Below are positions 1-9,138 of a stretch of DNA of 64,000 nt, piece by piece; positions within the stretch are counted from its first letter, which is position 1; each line of letters opens with the position of its first letter. The position numbers and the translations under genes are program-made. The DNA comes from Chitinophaga skermanii. GTDB taxonomy: Bacteria; Bacteroidota; Bacteroidia; Chitinophagales; Chitinophagaceae. The notes beneath the pieces are model-generated. The model did not search any database. It was not told the origin of the DNA and was given only the letters and a program-made list of their open reading frames with translations. The stretch lies in assembly GCF_003259335.1 (NCBI RefSeq), contig NZ_QLLL01000009.1:62001-126000 (forward strand), given 5' to 3'.

Positions 1-1
1 C

Positions 2-460
2 GGTGTGTGGCATGTTAACCGCGCACAATTAATACAAGAAGGATTCAAATCTACCTTCACCATTATTCCTGCCGACGCGCCGCAAGAAAAATTAACCGCC
101 ACTATACAGCTGCCAACCCTTACTGCTATTCGATTTAATCATTACACGGATAGTTTGAAAATTGGAATTCACTTCTATTTAAACGTAGAAGGAATTTTTA
201 GCAGCGATAAAATTTTACCATTAGATACCAGCATCATTCGCTTCGAAAGCTCTGCTGGGCGCCTAATTGGGCAAGACCTTCTACTAGCATCGAAAGACGA
301 TAGCATCAAATTCATCGATGTACGCGCCACCGTAAAAGCAAATAACAAGCTTACTATTGTAACGGAAATACCAATAAAACAAACCCTTTCAGCCGAAGAC
401 TTGCGTGTAAATGCCCCTATTCAAACCGAAACCCCATCACGCAAAAAGAAAAATCAATAA
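2..460 (+). CDS. C-terminal part of an unrecognised protein, cut by the window edge
   Basis: The reading frame is already open at the left edge of the window, so this is the tail of a longer gene and the GTG at position 5 should not be taken as its start. The visible 150 or so residues are rich in alternating hydrophobic and polar stretches that suggest beta strands, and they end in a basic tail (RKKKNQ). No catalytic motif, signal peptide or membrane segment is visible in this part. I do not recognise the family. The gene stops about 130 bases before the SRP RNA and has no obvious hairpin terminator. Confidence 0.7.
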   Translation, partial: GVWHVNRAQLIQEGFKSTFTIIPADAPQEKLTATIQLPTLTAIRFNHYTDSLKIGIHFYLNVEGIFSSDKILPLDTSIIRFESSAGRLIGQDLLLASKDDSIKFIDVRATVKANNKLTIVTEIPIKQTLSAEDLRVNAPIQTETPSRKKKNQ

Positions 461-556
461 AAAACATCACCTCTCCAAACCCAATACCACAAACACTTTC
501 AAGCAATTCACCAACAATACTTTTCAAAAAACTTTCGTAAAAACAACAGAATAAAT

Positions 557-586
557 TTGTTCGTTTCCTTTATTCTCTTACCTTTG
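557..586 (+). promoter_or_regulatory. Bacteroidota-type promoter of the SRP RNA
   Basis: A -33 TTG (557-559) is followed after 19 bases by TACCTTTG (579-586), a perfect match to the TAnnTTTG -7 box of the Bacteroidota primary sigma factor. Transcription would start near 591, exactly where the base-paired 5' end of the RNA begins. Confidence 0.75.
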
Positions 587-590
587 CACC

Positions 591-693
591 CGGCAAGTCT
601 TATACGACCAGCTCCTACTGAACTCCCCCAGGACAGGAATGTAGCAAGGGTAGGTGGTTGTAGCGGTGCGATATAAGTAACTTGCCTTTTTTT
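591..693 (+). ncRNA. ffs: signal recognition particle RNA, small bacterial type (4.5S)
   Basis: The RNA scaffolds Ffh in the signal recognition particle, which targets nascent membrane and secreted proteins. The conserved domain IV tip is visible: a GGAA tetraloop inside CAGGACAGGAATGTAGCA, with the AGCA side of the symmetric loop on the 3' strand. The molecule closes with a 7-bp terminal stem, GGCAAGT (592-598) pairing with ACTTGCC (680-686), followed by a T run that acts as terminator. The length of about 100 nt and the lack of an Alu domain fit the small SRP RNA class. It has its own promoter directly upstream. Confidence 0.9.
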
Positions 694-843
694 ATGCAAT
701 AAATTGTCGCATAGATTTCCTCCCCTCTCCCCGCAAACTTTCTTTTTACTTACATTTGACTAAGATTTAATTGCAAAACACCGCACTATTTATCACATTT
801 GCAGTGATACAATTGCTTGTTACAAACAACACATAATTGACAT

Positions 844-1500
844 ATGAAATTCTTTATTGACACCGCAAATCTTGCACAGATTAAAGAAGCGCACGAATTG
901 GGTATCCTCGACGGCGTAACCACGAACCCATCGCTAATGGCGAAAGAAGGTATCAGTGGTGCAGACAATATTGCTAAACACTACCAAGATATCTGCGATA
1001 TCGTAGATGGCCCTGTAAGTGCAGAAGTATTATCTACCGATTTTGCCGGCATTATCGAGGAAGGTCAAAAATTAAAAGCCCTTCACCCAAACATCGTGGT
1101 GAAAGTTCCGATGATTAAAGACGGTATCAAGGCGATCAAATGGTTTTCTGAAAACAACATTAAAACCAACTGTACATTAGTATTCTCTGCCGGTCAAGCT
1201 ATCTTGGCTGCTAAAGCAGGTGCTACTTACGTGTCGCCGTTTATTGGTCGTATCGATGATAGCAACTGGGATGGTGTTGATTTGATCGCTCAAATCGCGC
1301 ACATCTATGGCGTGCAACAATTCGAAGCAAAAACTAAAATCTTGGCCGCTTCTATCCGTACACCTTTACACATTGTGAAATGTGCTGAAGCCGGTGCAGA
1401 TGTAGTTACTTGCCCATTGAGTTCTATCTTAGGTTTGTTGAAACACCCGTTGACTGACCTCGGTTTGGCGCAGTTCTTAGAAGACGCTAAAAAATTGTAA
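844..1500 (+). CDS. fsa: transaldolase / fructose-6-phosphate aldolase family protein
   Basis: A 218-residue TIM-barrel protein of the small TalC/MipB/Fsa class. The N-terminus MKFFIDTANL and the GVTTNPSL motif (24-31) are typical, and the Schiff-base lysine lies in VVKVPM at residue 87. The family includes true transaldolases of the non-oxidative pentose phosphate pathway and fructose-6-phosphate aldolases; sequence alone does not separate them, and most Bacteroidota copies are annotated as transaldolase. It is a single-gene unit ended by a strong terminator at 1527. A cytoplasmic enzyme with no signal peptide. Confidence 0.9.
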   Translation: MKFFIDTANLAQIKEAHELGILDGVTTNPSLMAKEGISGADNIAKHYQDICDIVDGPVSAEVLSTDFAGIIEEGQKLKALHPNIVVKVPMIKDGIKAIKWFSENNIKTNCTLVFSAGQAILAAKAGATYVSPFIGRIDDSNWDGVDLIAQIAHIYGVQQFEAKTKILAASIRTPLHIVKCAEAGADVVTCPLSSILGLLKHPLTDLGLAQFLEDAKKL

Positions 1501-1526
1501 TATATACTAGCTAAGATCTTTCAACG

Positions 1527-1562
1527 ATCCCACTGTGCGAACTTGTGCAGTGGGATTTTTTA
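1527..1562 (+). terminator. intrinsic terminator after the transaldolase gene
   Basis: A perfect 9-bp stem, ATCCCACTG (1527-1535) with CAGTGGGAT (1548-1556), runs straight into a T run. Confidence 0.85.
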
Positions 1563-1725
1563 TTTTCCGCAACCAAGGCGGCTCCTCCAATGTTAAACTT
1601 TGGATTACATGTTGGTTGTTCAAAATATTTACTAACTTACTACCTCGTTTAGCGATGTACCACGTTATCGAATATAACTAATAAGCCAACAAAACACTAG
1701 ATCTCATCACCATACATCAAACGGC

Positions 1726-3225
1726 ATGGAAGACAAGTATATCATGGCCCTGGACCAGGGAACAACCAGCTCGCGCGCTATCATTTTCGATCATAATGGT
1801 CAAGTTGTAGCAGTTGCACAGAAGGAATTCAAACAACATTTTCCCAAACCAGGATGGGTAGAACACGATCCCATGGAAATTTGGAGCTCACAAGCAGGTG
1901 TAACGGCCGAAGTAATCACGAAGGCACGCATCCAAGGCGACCAAATTGCTGCCATTGGTATTACCAATCAACGTGAAACAACGATTGTATGGGATAGAAA
2001 AACAGGCAAACCATTACACAACGCCATCGTATGGCAAGATCGTAGAACAGCAGGTTTTTGCGATCAACTCCGTAAAGAAGGTTATGCCGATAAAATAAAA
2101 GCCAAAACAGGCTTAATCCTCGACGCTTACTTCTCTGGTACCAAAATCAAATGGATCTTAGATAACGTAGCAGGCGCCCGTGAAAAAGCCCAAAACGGCG
2201 AACTAGCTTTCGGTACCGTAGATAGCTGGCTCGTGTGGAACTTCACCCGCGGCCAAGTGCATGTAACCGATGTAAGCAATGCTTCTCGCACCATGCTCTA
2301 CAACATCCACGATCTACAATGGGATCATGAACTCCTCGAACTGCTCGATATTCCAGTATCTATGATGCCGGAAGTAAAATCCAGCAGCGAATTATATGGC
2401 CATACTGTGGCCACCGTTACACCATACACGATTCCTATTGCAGGCATCGCGGGCGACCAGCAAGCTGCTTTATTCGGGCAAATGTGTATCGAACCCGGCA
2501 TGGTGAAAAACACGTACGGTACAGGCTGTTTCATGATGATGAACACCGGCACCCGCGTAACCAGTTCCGACAATAACCTATTAAGCACCATTGCTTGGAA
2601 AATTGGCGATACCACGCATTATGCACTCGAAGGTAGCATCTTCATCGGGGGCGCAGTAGTACAATGGTTGCGCGATGGCTTGGGTATTATTCGTCATTCT
2701 GCCGACGTAGAAAAATTAGCCGCCAGCGTAAACGATACCGATGGTGTGTACATGGTGCCCGCCTTCGCTGGCCTAGGCGCACCTTATTGGAACCAAGATG
2801 CGCGTGGTACCATGGTAGGCCTAACACGCGGCTCTTCTGCCGGTCATATTGCACGTGCATCCCTCGATAGCATTGCTTACCAAACCATGGATGTATTGAA
2901 TGCCATGAAAGCAGATGCCGGTATTGAAATCAAGGAATTACGTGTAGATGGTGGCGCTACTGCTAACAACTATTTAATGCAGTTCCAAGCCGATATGATG
3001 CAAGCCCATGTAATTCGCCCGAAAATTACCGAAACAACCGCGCTGGGTGCCGCTTACTTAGCCGGCCTCGCCGTGGGATATTGGAAAGATATAGACACCA
3101 TTAAACAGCAGTGGCTCGTAGATAAAGTATTTGAACCAAGTATGACCGACGAGGAGCGTACACCTTATATCAAAGGTTGGAAACGCGCTATCCGCGCTGC
3201 ACAAGCTTGGACAAAAGAAGACTAA
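1726..3225 (+). CDS. glpK: glycerol kinase
   Basis: Phosphorylates glycerol to sn-glycerol-3-phosphate with ATP in the cytoplasm. The 499-residue length is standard. The FGGY-kinase signatures are present: the phosphate-binding DQGTTSSRA at residues 10-18, the GDQQAALFGQ segment near residue 244, and ETTALGAAYLAG near residue 437. The chosen ATG gives the usual short N-terminus before the phosphate loop. A glycerol facilitator gene follows 50 bases downstream on the same strand, so the two likely form an uptake and trapping unit, with gene order reversed relative to E. coli glpFK. No glycerol-3-phosphate dehydrogenase or GlpR-type regulator is seen nearby. Confidence 0.97.
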   Translation: MEDKYIMALDQGTTSSRAIIFDHNGQVVAVAQKEFKQHFPKPGWVEHDPMEIWSSQAGVTAEVITKARIQGDQIAAIGITNQRETTIVWDRKTGKPLHNAIVWQDRRTAGFCDQLRKEGYADKIKAKTGLILDAYFSGTKIKWILDNVAGAREKAQNGELAFGTVDSWLVWNFTRGQVHVTDVSNASRTMLYNIHDLQWDHELLELLDIPVSMMPEVKSSSELYGHTVATVTPYTIPIAGIAGDQQAALFGQMCIEPGMVKNTYGTGCFMMMNTGTRVTSSDNNLLSTIAWKIGDTTHYALEGSIFIGGAVVQWLRDGLGIIRHSADVEKLAASVNDTDGVYMVPAFAGLGAPYWNQDARGTMVGLTRGSSAGHIARASLDSIAYQTMDVLNAMKADAGIEIKELRVDGGATANNYLMQFQADMMQAHVIRPKITETTALGAAYLAGLAVGYWKDIDTIKQQWLVDKVFEPSMTDEERTPYIKGWKRAIRAAQAWTKED

Positions 3226-3275
3226 TCACCACACTCATCATTACCTATACTACCAAATTTAATCGCACTTAGCGT

Positions 3276-3983
3276 ATGTCACCATTTATCGCAGAATTAA
3301 TCGGCACCGCCCTCGTTGTTATACTTGGCGACGGCGTAGTAGCCAACGTTATATTAAACAAATCGAAAGGCCAAAACGGCGGCTGGATGGTTATTACCAT
3401 GGGTTGGGCCATGGCCGTGTTTGTAGGCGTTTTTGTAACAGGCAGATTTGGCGGGGCACACCTGAACCCAGCTGTTAGTATTGCCTTAGCCACCGCGGGT
3501 AAATTCGAATGGGCATTAGTGCCTATGTACATTGCCGCGCAAATGCTAGGCGCTATTTTAGGTGCTGTTATCGTGTACCTCGTGTACCGCGATCATTTCG
3601 ATGCTACGCCCGATGCAGATACTAAGCTCGGCGTATTTTGTACGGCGCCTGCTATCCGCAAAAAGGGGAATAACTTGCTCACCGAAATCATCGGCACCTT
3701 TGTATTAATACTCGGGGTATTATATATCGCTGCTCCCGGCGTTGGTTTAGGAGCCTTGGAAGCATTACCGGTTGCCTTTTTAGTATTGGCATTAGGGCTT
3801 TCTTTGGGTGGCCCTACCGGCTACGCTATTAACCCGGCTAGGGATCTCGGGCCACGTATTGCGCACTTCCTTTTACCCATTAAAGGTAAACGCGATAGCG
3901 ACTGGGGATACGCATGGGTACCCGTTATAGGGCCTATTGTCGGGGCGCTCATCGCCACGTTTGTGTATATGAGTATGCAATAA
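3276..3983 (+). CDS. glpF: MIP family aquaglyceroporin, glycerol facilitator
   Basis: A 235-residue inner-membrane channel with six predicted membrane spans and the two half-helix motifs: NPA in GGAHLNPAVSI near residue 65 and NPAR in AINPARDLGPR near residue 187. The aspartate after NPAR (NPARD) is characteristic of glycerol-conducting GlpF rather than water-selective aquaporins. Position directly after glpK supports glycerol as substrate. Transcription ends at the hairpin at 3997. Confidence 0.93.
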   Translation: MSPFIAELIGTALVVILGDGVVANVILNKSKGQNGGWMVITMGWAMAVFVGVFVTGRFGGAHLNPAVSIALATAGKFEWALVPMYIAAQMLGAILGAVIVYLVYRDHFDATPDADTKLGVFCTAPAIRKKGNNLLTEIIGTFVLILGVLYIAAPGVGLGALEALPVAFLVLALGLSLGGPTGYAINPARDLGPRIAHFLLPIKGKRDSDWGYAWVPVIGPIVGALIATFVYMSMQ

Positions 3984-3996
3984 CTTTTTTATATAA

Positions 3997-4052
3997 ATAC
4001 TGTTAGAAGAGAGGAGTAAAAAAAGCGCCCAATTTTAACAGTATTTTTTTCT
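3997..4052 (+). terminator. intrinsic terminator of glpK-glpF
   Basis: A perfect 10-bp stem, AATACTGTTA (3997-4006) with TAACAGTATT (4036-4045), with a 29-base loop and a following T run. Confidence 0.75.
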
Positions 4053-4084
4053 TTCAAAACTTTCATTCTTTTCTGAAAGTTTCG

Positions 4085-4092
4085 TACTTTTG
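4085..4092 (+). promoter_or_regulatory. -7 box upstream of the NADH dehydrogenase gene
   Basis: TACTTTTG matches TAnnTTTG. A TTTC about 20 bases upstream could serve as a weak -33 element. It lies about 110 bases before the start codon. Confidence 0.45.
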
Positions 4093-4204
4093 ATAAATAA
4101 TTGCACGGCATACGATTTGCCGCTCAATAAGAATAGCATATTTGGTTCGAACCTATTTTATACCCTATTCGGAAACATGATCGAGGTTTATAAAAAAAGT
4201 CACG

Positions 4205-5557
4205 ATGGTACAGCCCAATATTCCAAGTACAAAGCTGCCACGCATTGTTATCGTAGGCGGCGGTTTTGCCGGTATTAATTTAGCCAAGGCATTGAAAAAT
4301 GCACCTGTTCAAGTGGTGTTGCTAGATCGTAATAATTACCATCTATTCCAACCGCTACTTTACCAAGTAGCTACTGCAGGTCTCGAACCAGATAGTATTG
4401 CCTTTCCATTAAGAGGTATTTTCAAAAAGTATAAAAACCTGCACTTCCGCATGGCCGAAGTGCGCTCAGTTGATACCGCCAACAATACGCTCGATACCGG
4501 TATCGGCGAAATTAAGTACGATTACCTCGTGCTTTGTAATGGTACCAACACCAACTTCTTCGGCAACGAAGAAATTGCACAACACGCCATTGGTATGAAA
4601 TCACTCATAGAGGCAGTGCAAATCCGGAACTACGTGTTGAAACAATTTGAAGAAAGCTTGTTGTTCACCGACCCGGAAGTAATTAAATCTAAACTCAATT
4701 TCGTGATGGTAGGCGGCGGCCCTACAGGTGTAGAACTCGCCGGCGCTTTCGCAGAATTGAAGAAATATATTTTACCGAAAGACTATGCCGAGCTACCCAT
4801 TCAATACATGAATGTGTATTTGATTGAAGCAGGGCCGCGTGTATTAGCCGGTATGACGGAAAAGTCATCCGAACGTACTAAAGAAGCTTTGGAAAAACTA
4901 GGTGTGCATGTATTAACCGGCATTGGTGTAAAAGCCTACGACGGTCAAACCGTTACCCTCAGCGATGGCCAAGCAATTCGCACCCAATCTTTAATTTGGG
5001 CAGCGGGTGTAAAAGGCTTCCCCATTGAAGGTTTACAAAAAGAAGTGTTGCTGCCGAATGGGAGAATATTAGTAGACGATAAGAACTTGGTACAAGGCAC
5101 TAGCAACATCTACGCGGTGGGCGACTTAGCACAAATGACCAACGATGAACGCTTCCCGAAAGGTTACCCGCAAGTAGCACAAGTAGCTATGCAACAAGGT
5201 AAAAACGTAGGACAAAACTTTAAGCGTTTATTGAATAAAGAACCGCTGAAGCCATTTAAATACAAAGATCTCGGTAGTATGGCTACCATCGGTAGAAACC
5301 ATGCCGTAAGCGAGTTCGCCGGTTTAAAATTATACGGTTATATCGCTTGGATTGCATGGATGGTGGTGCACTTACTGAACCTCATGGGATTCCGAAATAA
5401 AATGGTCACCGTAATGAACTGGGTTTACCGCTACTTCACATACGATATGGGCACGCGTATCATTATCAAACGTGGTGCAGCCAACATCGTGAAGTTAAGG
5501 CAAACGGTAACAGATATCGACCCTGTAGATCCAGCGAAAAAGCAGTTACCTGCATAA
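4205..5557 (+). CDS. ndh: type II NADH:quinone oxidoreductase (NDH-2)
   Basis: A single-subunit, non-proton-pumping NADH dehydrogenase that passes electrons to the quinone pool. The FAD-binding GGGFAG lies at residues 18-23, the second dinucleotide fold VGGGPTGVELAG near residue 170 binds NAD(P)H, and the YAVGDLA segment near residue 303 contacts FAD. The C-terminal hydrophobic stretch around GYIAWIAWMVVHLLNLMGF and the following amphipathic region fit peripheral membrane attachment. The length of 450 residues is usual. It is monocistronic, ending at a bidirectional terminator. Confidence 0.9.
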   Translation: MVQPNIPSTKLPRIVIVGGGFAGINLAKALKNAPVQVVLLDRNNYHLFQPLLYQVATAGLEPDSIAFPLRGIFKKYKNLHFRMAEVRSVDTANNTLDTGIGEIKYDYLVLCNGTNTNFFGNEEIAQHAIGMKSLIEAVQIRNYVLKQFEESLLFTDPEVIKSKLNFVMVGGGPTGVELAGAFAELKKYILPKDYAELPIQYMNVYLIEAGPRVLAGMTEKSSERTKEALEKLGVHVLTGIGVKAYDGQTVTLSDGQAIRTQSLIWAAGVKGFPIEGLQKEVLLPNGRILVDDKNLVQGTSNIYAVGDLAQMTNDERFPKGYPQVAQVAMQQGKNVGQNFKRLLNKEPLKPFKYKDLGSMATIGRNHAVSEFAGLKLYGYIAWIAWMVVHLLNLMGFRNKMVTVMNWVYRYFTYDMGTRIIIKRGAANIVKLRQTVTDIDPVDPAKKQLPA

Positions 5558-5584
5558 TTAAGAAACAGTTTTTGGTGTTATAAA

Positions 5585-5620
5585 AAAACGGTTCATCTTC
5601 TTGCGAGTTTGAACCGTTTT
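5585..5620. terminator. bidirectional terminator between convergent genes
   Basis: AAAACGGTTCA (5585-5595) pairs perfectly with TGAACCGTTTT (5610-5620). The A run and T run let it serve both ndh and the convergent T9SS plug gene. Confidence 0.8.
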
Positions 5621-5647
5621 CTGTTATAAGTTAAGTAGGTGAATGAA

Positions 5648-6949
5648 CTACCTTCTATCTATCAAAGTATTCAAAGTTAATCTTCCCACTAACTCATCTG
5701 CCCTGCCACCCAATGCACGGAAATAAACAAGTATCGTGTAGTTATTTTCGGTTTCCCAACTATCCCCTTCTGTTATTTCCATCGATAAACCGGTATTATT
5801 AAACCTATCTACCGTACCATACATATAGTTGTAATATCCTTGCTTCAAGAACAAGTTGCCTTCATATGCTTTTGTTTGCGCATTATACGTTAGCTTATTC
5901 CTAACATCATATTCGTACCCTGTTAACTCGCCGTACAAATACATATCAAACCCAGCTAATGGCTCGGGTGATGGGTACGAGAAATGCACGAGTGCATAAT
6001 CGCCTTGTGTACTTGGATCGGTACCATCTAAGGTACCTGGGAAATATTGACCGTTAATATCTTTCAAGTAGAAATACCGCGTATTAGATCGTTCCGCATC
6101 GGGCATCACCCAAATATCGGTACCATTCCGGCGGTAATCTGATTTCTGCACACGTTCTGTTTGTAAACGGAAGCTGCGTAAATCAACCCAACGCCACTCT
6201 TTACTCCCGGGGAATAAACAATCATTCTCGGCATTATATTCAATTATAGTGCCTTTGAGGAACATGGGTTTTAAATTGCGAATGGCATTGTCCCAACGGT
6301 TATTTTGCAAGATCACGATCTTCACTTGGTCGAAAGGGTTATTCACATTCAACATCTGCGTATTAACGGCGAAGTTTACTTTTTGATGTGTTTTGAAGAA
6401 CTTCGGGTTAACGGGTTGGGAAATGAAACCGGTTACACCTGCGCGGTTATCTACCACCAGTAAGCGCTTTGTAAAAGCTAATTTCGATGTATCACCATCG
6501 AGGTATACTTTCAACAAGTAGTTACCTGATTTGCGCGGGTAACAATTCTGGCCCGGTAATTCTATCCTGTAATGTGTATAACGTTGGAAACTGACGCTGG
6601 AAAATTGGTAATCACGGATCGGTACTTCTGCAAATCCACGCAAATAATCCACTTGGTTCACTTGTGCCACCGACCAATCGGCATTACACAACACCAAGGT
6701 GTAGAAGTAGCTCTTTACATCATTGTCTAAATCATCGAAATTCAACTCTACCTTCTCCGAACCATTTAATGAAATAATGGGGTAGGTTAAATAATCGCCC
6801 ACTAAATTCAACTTAACCGTGCGTATGTTCGGCATGTAAATATGCTCGGGTGTAATACCGCTTTGCGCCCAACTAGTGTTAGACACCAGCAAAACAATGG
6901 CAACGAATAGGTTGTAAACGAATGGTTTTCCTGTCCTCATAGTATACAT
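5648..6949 (-). CDS. type IX secretion system plug protein (DUF5103 family)
   Basis: A 433-residue exported protein with a signal peptide ending at SNTSWAQ. The sequence matches the DUF5103 family, now known from Flavobacterium work as the Plug that closes the SprA translocon of the type IX secretion system from the periplasmic side. Diagnostic stretches include the N-terminal ITPEHIYMPNIRTVKL, LCNADW, the central WRWVDLRSFRLQTERVQ and the C-terminal FDMYLYGELTGY and GYYNYMYG. It stands alone here with no other T9SS gene, as is common because T9SS genes are scattered. A second ATG three codons in (6940) is an equally good start. Confidence 0.85.
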   Translation of the reverse strand: MYTMRTGKPFVYNLFVAIVLLVSNTSWAQSGITPEHIYMPNIRTVKLNLVGDYLTYPIISLNGSEKVELNFDDLDNDVKSYFYTLVLCNADWSVAQVNQVDYLRGFAEVPIRDYQFSSVSFQRYTHYRIELPGQNCYPRKSGNYLLKVYLDGDTSKLAFTKRLLVVDNRAGVTGFISQPVNPKFFKTHQKVNFAVNTQMLNVNNPFDQVKIVILQNNRWDNAIRNLKPMFLKGTIIEYNAENDCLFPGSKEWRWVDLRSFRLQTERVQKSDYRRNGTDIWVMPDAERSNTRYFYLKDINGQYFPGTLDGTDPSTQGDYALVHFSYPSPEPLAGFDMYLYGELTGYEYDVRNKLTYNAQTKAYEGNLFLKQGYYNYMYGTVDRFNNTGLSMEITEGDSWETENNYTILVYFRALGGRADELVGRLTLNTLIDRR

Positions 6950-7060
6950 AATAATAAACTTTAAGGTACAATTATTTACGGAATCAGCGCATCTCGAAGC
7001 GCTTGTTTGGAATACTATTAAAAATTTTAGTTAGGTTTGAAGCTTGGTAAATCATCTTGC

Positions 7061-8293
7061 ATGAAGGTATCTTTTTTCTTGGGTAGGCGTATTGCGTTCA
7101 ACAAATCCTCATCATTCTCTAAGTTCATTATCCGCATTGCGATTATCGCAACTGCTATTAGCGTAGCGGTGATGATTTTGTCGACAGCGCTCATCAACGG
7201 GTTCCAACAAACCATCCAAGATAAAATCTTCAGCTTCTGGGGACATATTCACATTAACAAGTATCAACCCAATGCAGGCCCCCTTACCGAGCAAGCCCCT
7301 TTTGCCGCCGATCCCAAGCTGGTAAAAAGTATTTTAGCCACGCCCGGTGTAAAATCGATCAACGAGTTCGCAACGAAATCGGTTATAGTTAAAACACCTA
7401 CGGAGATCGAAGGTTTGATTTACAAAGGATTGGATAAAAATTTCCACCTCAATAATTGGCAACGCTTCATCATAGAAGGTAAATTTATCCAGTTCAACGA
7501 TTCTACTTATTCCAGCGACGTACTTATTTCACAATACCTCGCCAACCGCTTACAATTAAAGCTAAACGATAAAGTAATTGTGTACTTCATCCAAGGCGCC
7601 GGCCAAGCCCCCCGTGCTAGGAAGTTGAACATTAGCGGAATTTATAAAACCGGTATTGAAGAATACGATAAAACCTACATGGTGGGCGATATTAACCTAG
7701 TACGCCGCCTGAACGATTGGCATGAAGATGATATCGGTGGGTACGAAATCTTCATCAATAACTACAAACAAATTGATACGATCGCTTACAGCCTAATAGA
7801 CGATATCCCGGAAGACTTAGGTATTCGCCGGATGCAAGACATTTACCCGAACATATTCGACTGGTTGGATTTACAGCATAAAAACGAAATCATTATACTT
7901 GTTATCATGGCCATAGTAGCCGTTATTAACATGATTACAGCCATACTTATCCTCATTCTCGAACGTACGAATATGATCGGGATTTTGAAGGCACTGGGTA
8001 TGCGCAATCGTTCTATCCAAACCATTTTCCTATACCAAGCGGGCTATATAGTACTGTTAGGTATTGTAATTGGGAACTTATTGGGATTGGGATTAGCCTT
8101 CCTACAATTACAAACCGGTTTCTTCAAACTTCCCGAAGAAACATATTACATGTCGGTGGCACCGATCGATATTGAATGGTGGAAAGTAATAGCCATTAAT
8201 GTTGGTACCTTGCTGGTTTGTATGCTTATTATAAGCATACCGGCACTGATCATTCGTAGGATTGTACCGGTAAAAGCCATTCAATTCAAATAA
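7061..8293 (+). CDS. FtsX/MacB-type ABC transporter permease (LolC/LolE-like)
   Basis: A 410-residue inner-membrane permease with one N-terminal span (around IIRIAIIATAISVAVMILSTALI), a large periplasmic domain, and three C-terminal spans containing GLGLAF and IIRRIVPVKAIQF. This is the FtsX-like layout of lipoprotein-releasing LolC/E permeases. A TTG start at 7037 would add eight residues; the ATG at 7061 gives a normal N-terminus (MKVSFFLGRRIA). No ATP-binding subunit lies next to it. Its stop codon directly abuts the stop of the convergent methyltransferase gene. Confidence 0.85.
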   Translation: MKVSFFLGRRIAFNKSSSFSKFIIRIAIIATAISVAVMILSTALINGFQQTIQDKIFSFWGHIHINKYQPNAGPLTEQAPFAADPKLVKSILATPGVKSINEFATKSVIVKTPTEIEGLIYKGLDKNFHLNNWQRFIIEGKFIQFNDSTYSSDVLISQYLANRLQLKLNDKVIVYFIQGAGQAPRARKLNISGIYKTGIEEYDKTYMVGDINLVRRLNDWHEDDIGGYEIFINNYKQIDTIAYSLIDDIPEDLGIRRMQDIYPNIFDWLDLQHKNEIIILVIMAIVAVINMITAILILILERTNMIGILKALGMRNRSIQTIFLYQAGYIVLLGIVIGNLLGLGLAFLQLQTGFFKLPEETYYMSVAPIDIEWWKVIAINVGTLLVCMLIISIPALIIRRIVPVKAIQFK

Positions 8294-9040
8294 TTACAAG
8301 AGTAATCGTCCGCAGATAATGCCCGTGGCCACAGCCGCATTCAACGACTCGGCATGCCCTATACGCGGGATGGTGATTTGGTGTGTGCAGTATTGTAGCA
8401 AGTCATCACTTAAACCCTTCGACTCGTTACCAATAAGAATAACACCTTCCTTGATAGGGTCGAATAAAGTGATATTTTGTCCATGTAACGTAGCCGCATA
8501 CACGGGAATAGATGTATTGGTTTGAAAAAGTGCGGCCAAATCTGCTTCCAACACGGGAATACGGGCATAGCTGCCCATCGTAGCTTGGATGGTTTTGGCA
8601 TTATAAGGATCAACACTACCGGGCGAGCAAATTACTTGTGCCACGCCGAACCAATCTGCAATGCGAATAATAGTACCTAAGTTACCGGGATCTTGCAAAG
8701 TTTCCACGGCAATGGTTACCCGGTTTGCCAACTCGATATTTTCGGAGCGGGCAGGCATATTCACCAAGGCAATAGCTTGGTTGGGTGTTGTAAGAGAAGA
8801 AATTGATTTTAATTCCGTTTCTGTAACTTCATGTAATTGCGCGGCCGGGTATTGGTGAATGGCGGTGCTGTGTTGAGAGAGCCATTGAGTAGTAGCATAT
8901 ACCGCGGTAACTAGTTGTGGTTGGGTAAGCACGATTTCGAGCACAATCTTATCGCCTTCGGCTATAAACTGGCCAAATTTTTGACGGTATTTTTTGTGCT
9001 GTAATGCGTGAATATATTTAATTTGCGCCTTTGATAACAT
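8294..9040 (-). CDS. TrmH/SpoU family RNA 2'-O-ribose methyltransferase
   Basis: A SAM-dependent SPOUT methyltransferase of 248 residues. The three family motifs are clear: LQDPGNLGTIIRIADWFG around 114-131 (motif 1, with the catalytic arginine and asparagine), GNESKGLSDDL near 202 (motif 2) and IPRIGHAESLNAAVATG near 224-240 (motif 3, the SAM-binding knot). The N-terminal part resembles the substrate-binding domain of rRNA-directed members, so 23S rRNA is the likely target, but the exact base cannot be inferred. It is divergent from tamL across a 98-base gap. Confidence 0.88.
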   Translation of the reverse strand: MLSKAQIKYIHALQHKKYRQKFGQFIAEGDKIVLEIVLTQPQLVTAVYATTQWLSQHSTAIHQYPAAQLHEVTETELKSISSLTTPNQAIALVNMPARSENIELANRVTIAVETLQDPGNLGTIIRIADWFGVAQVICSPGSVDPYNAKTIQATMGSYARIPVLEADLAALFQTNTSIPVYAATLHGQNITLFDPIKEGVILIGNESKGLSDDLLQYCTHQITIPRIGHAESLNAAVATGIICGRLLL

Positions 9041-9138
9041 GGGGTCAAACCTACATGAAATACTTCATTTGGCCAAGGAACCCCGTCCTACGACAGTGCA
9101 AAACAAGTTATAACCAATTTAGATAATACTATTAGCAA

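Noticed and set aside
508..699. Minus-strand open frame of 63 codons
   Set aside because: It lies on the reverse strand of the SRP RNA gene, whose structure and promoter explain the sequence.
1501..1725. Possible riboswitch before glpK
   Set aside because: Apart from the terminator of the previous gene I could not find a conserved aptamer or a second hairpin that would act as a switch.
4090..4278. Plus-strand open frame of 62 codons before ndh
   Set aside because: It overlaps the ndh start in another frame, has no recognisable content, and ndh has a clear N-terminus.
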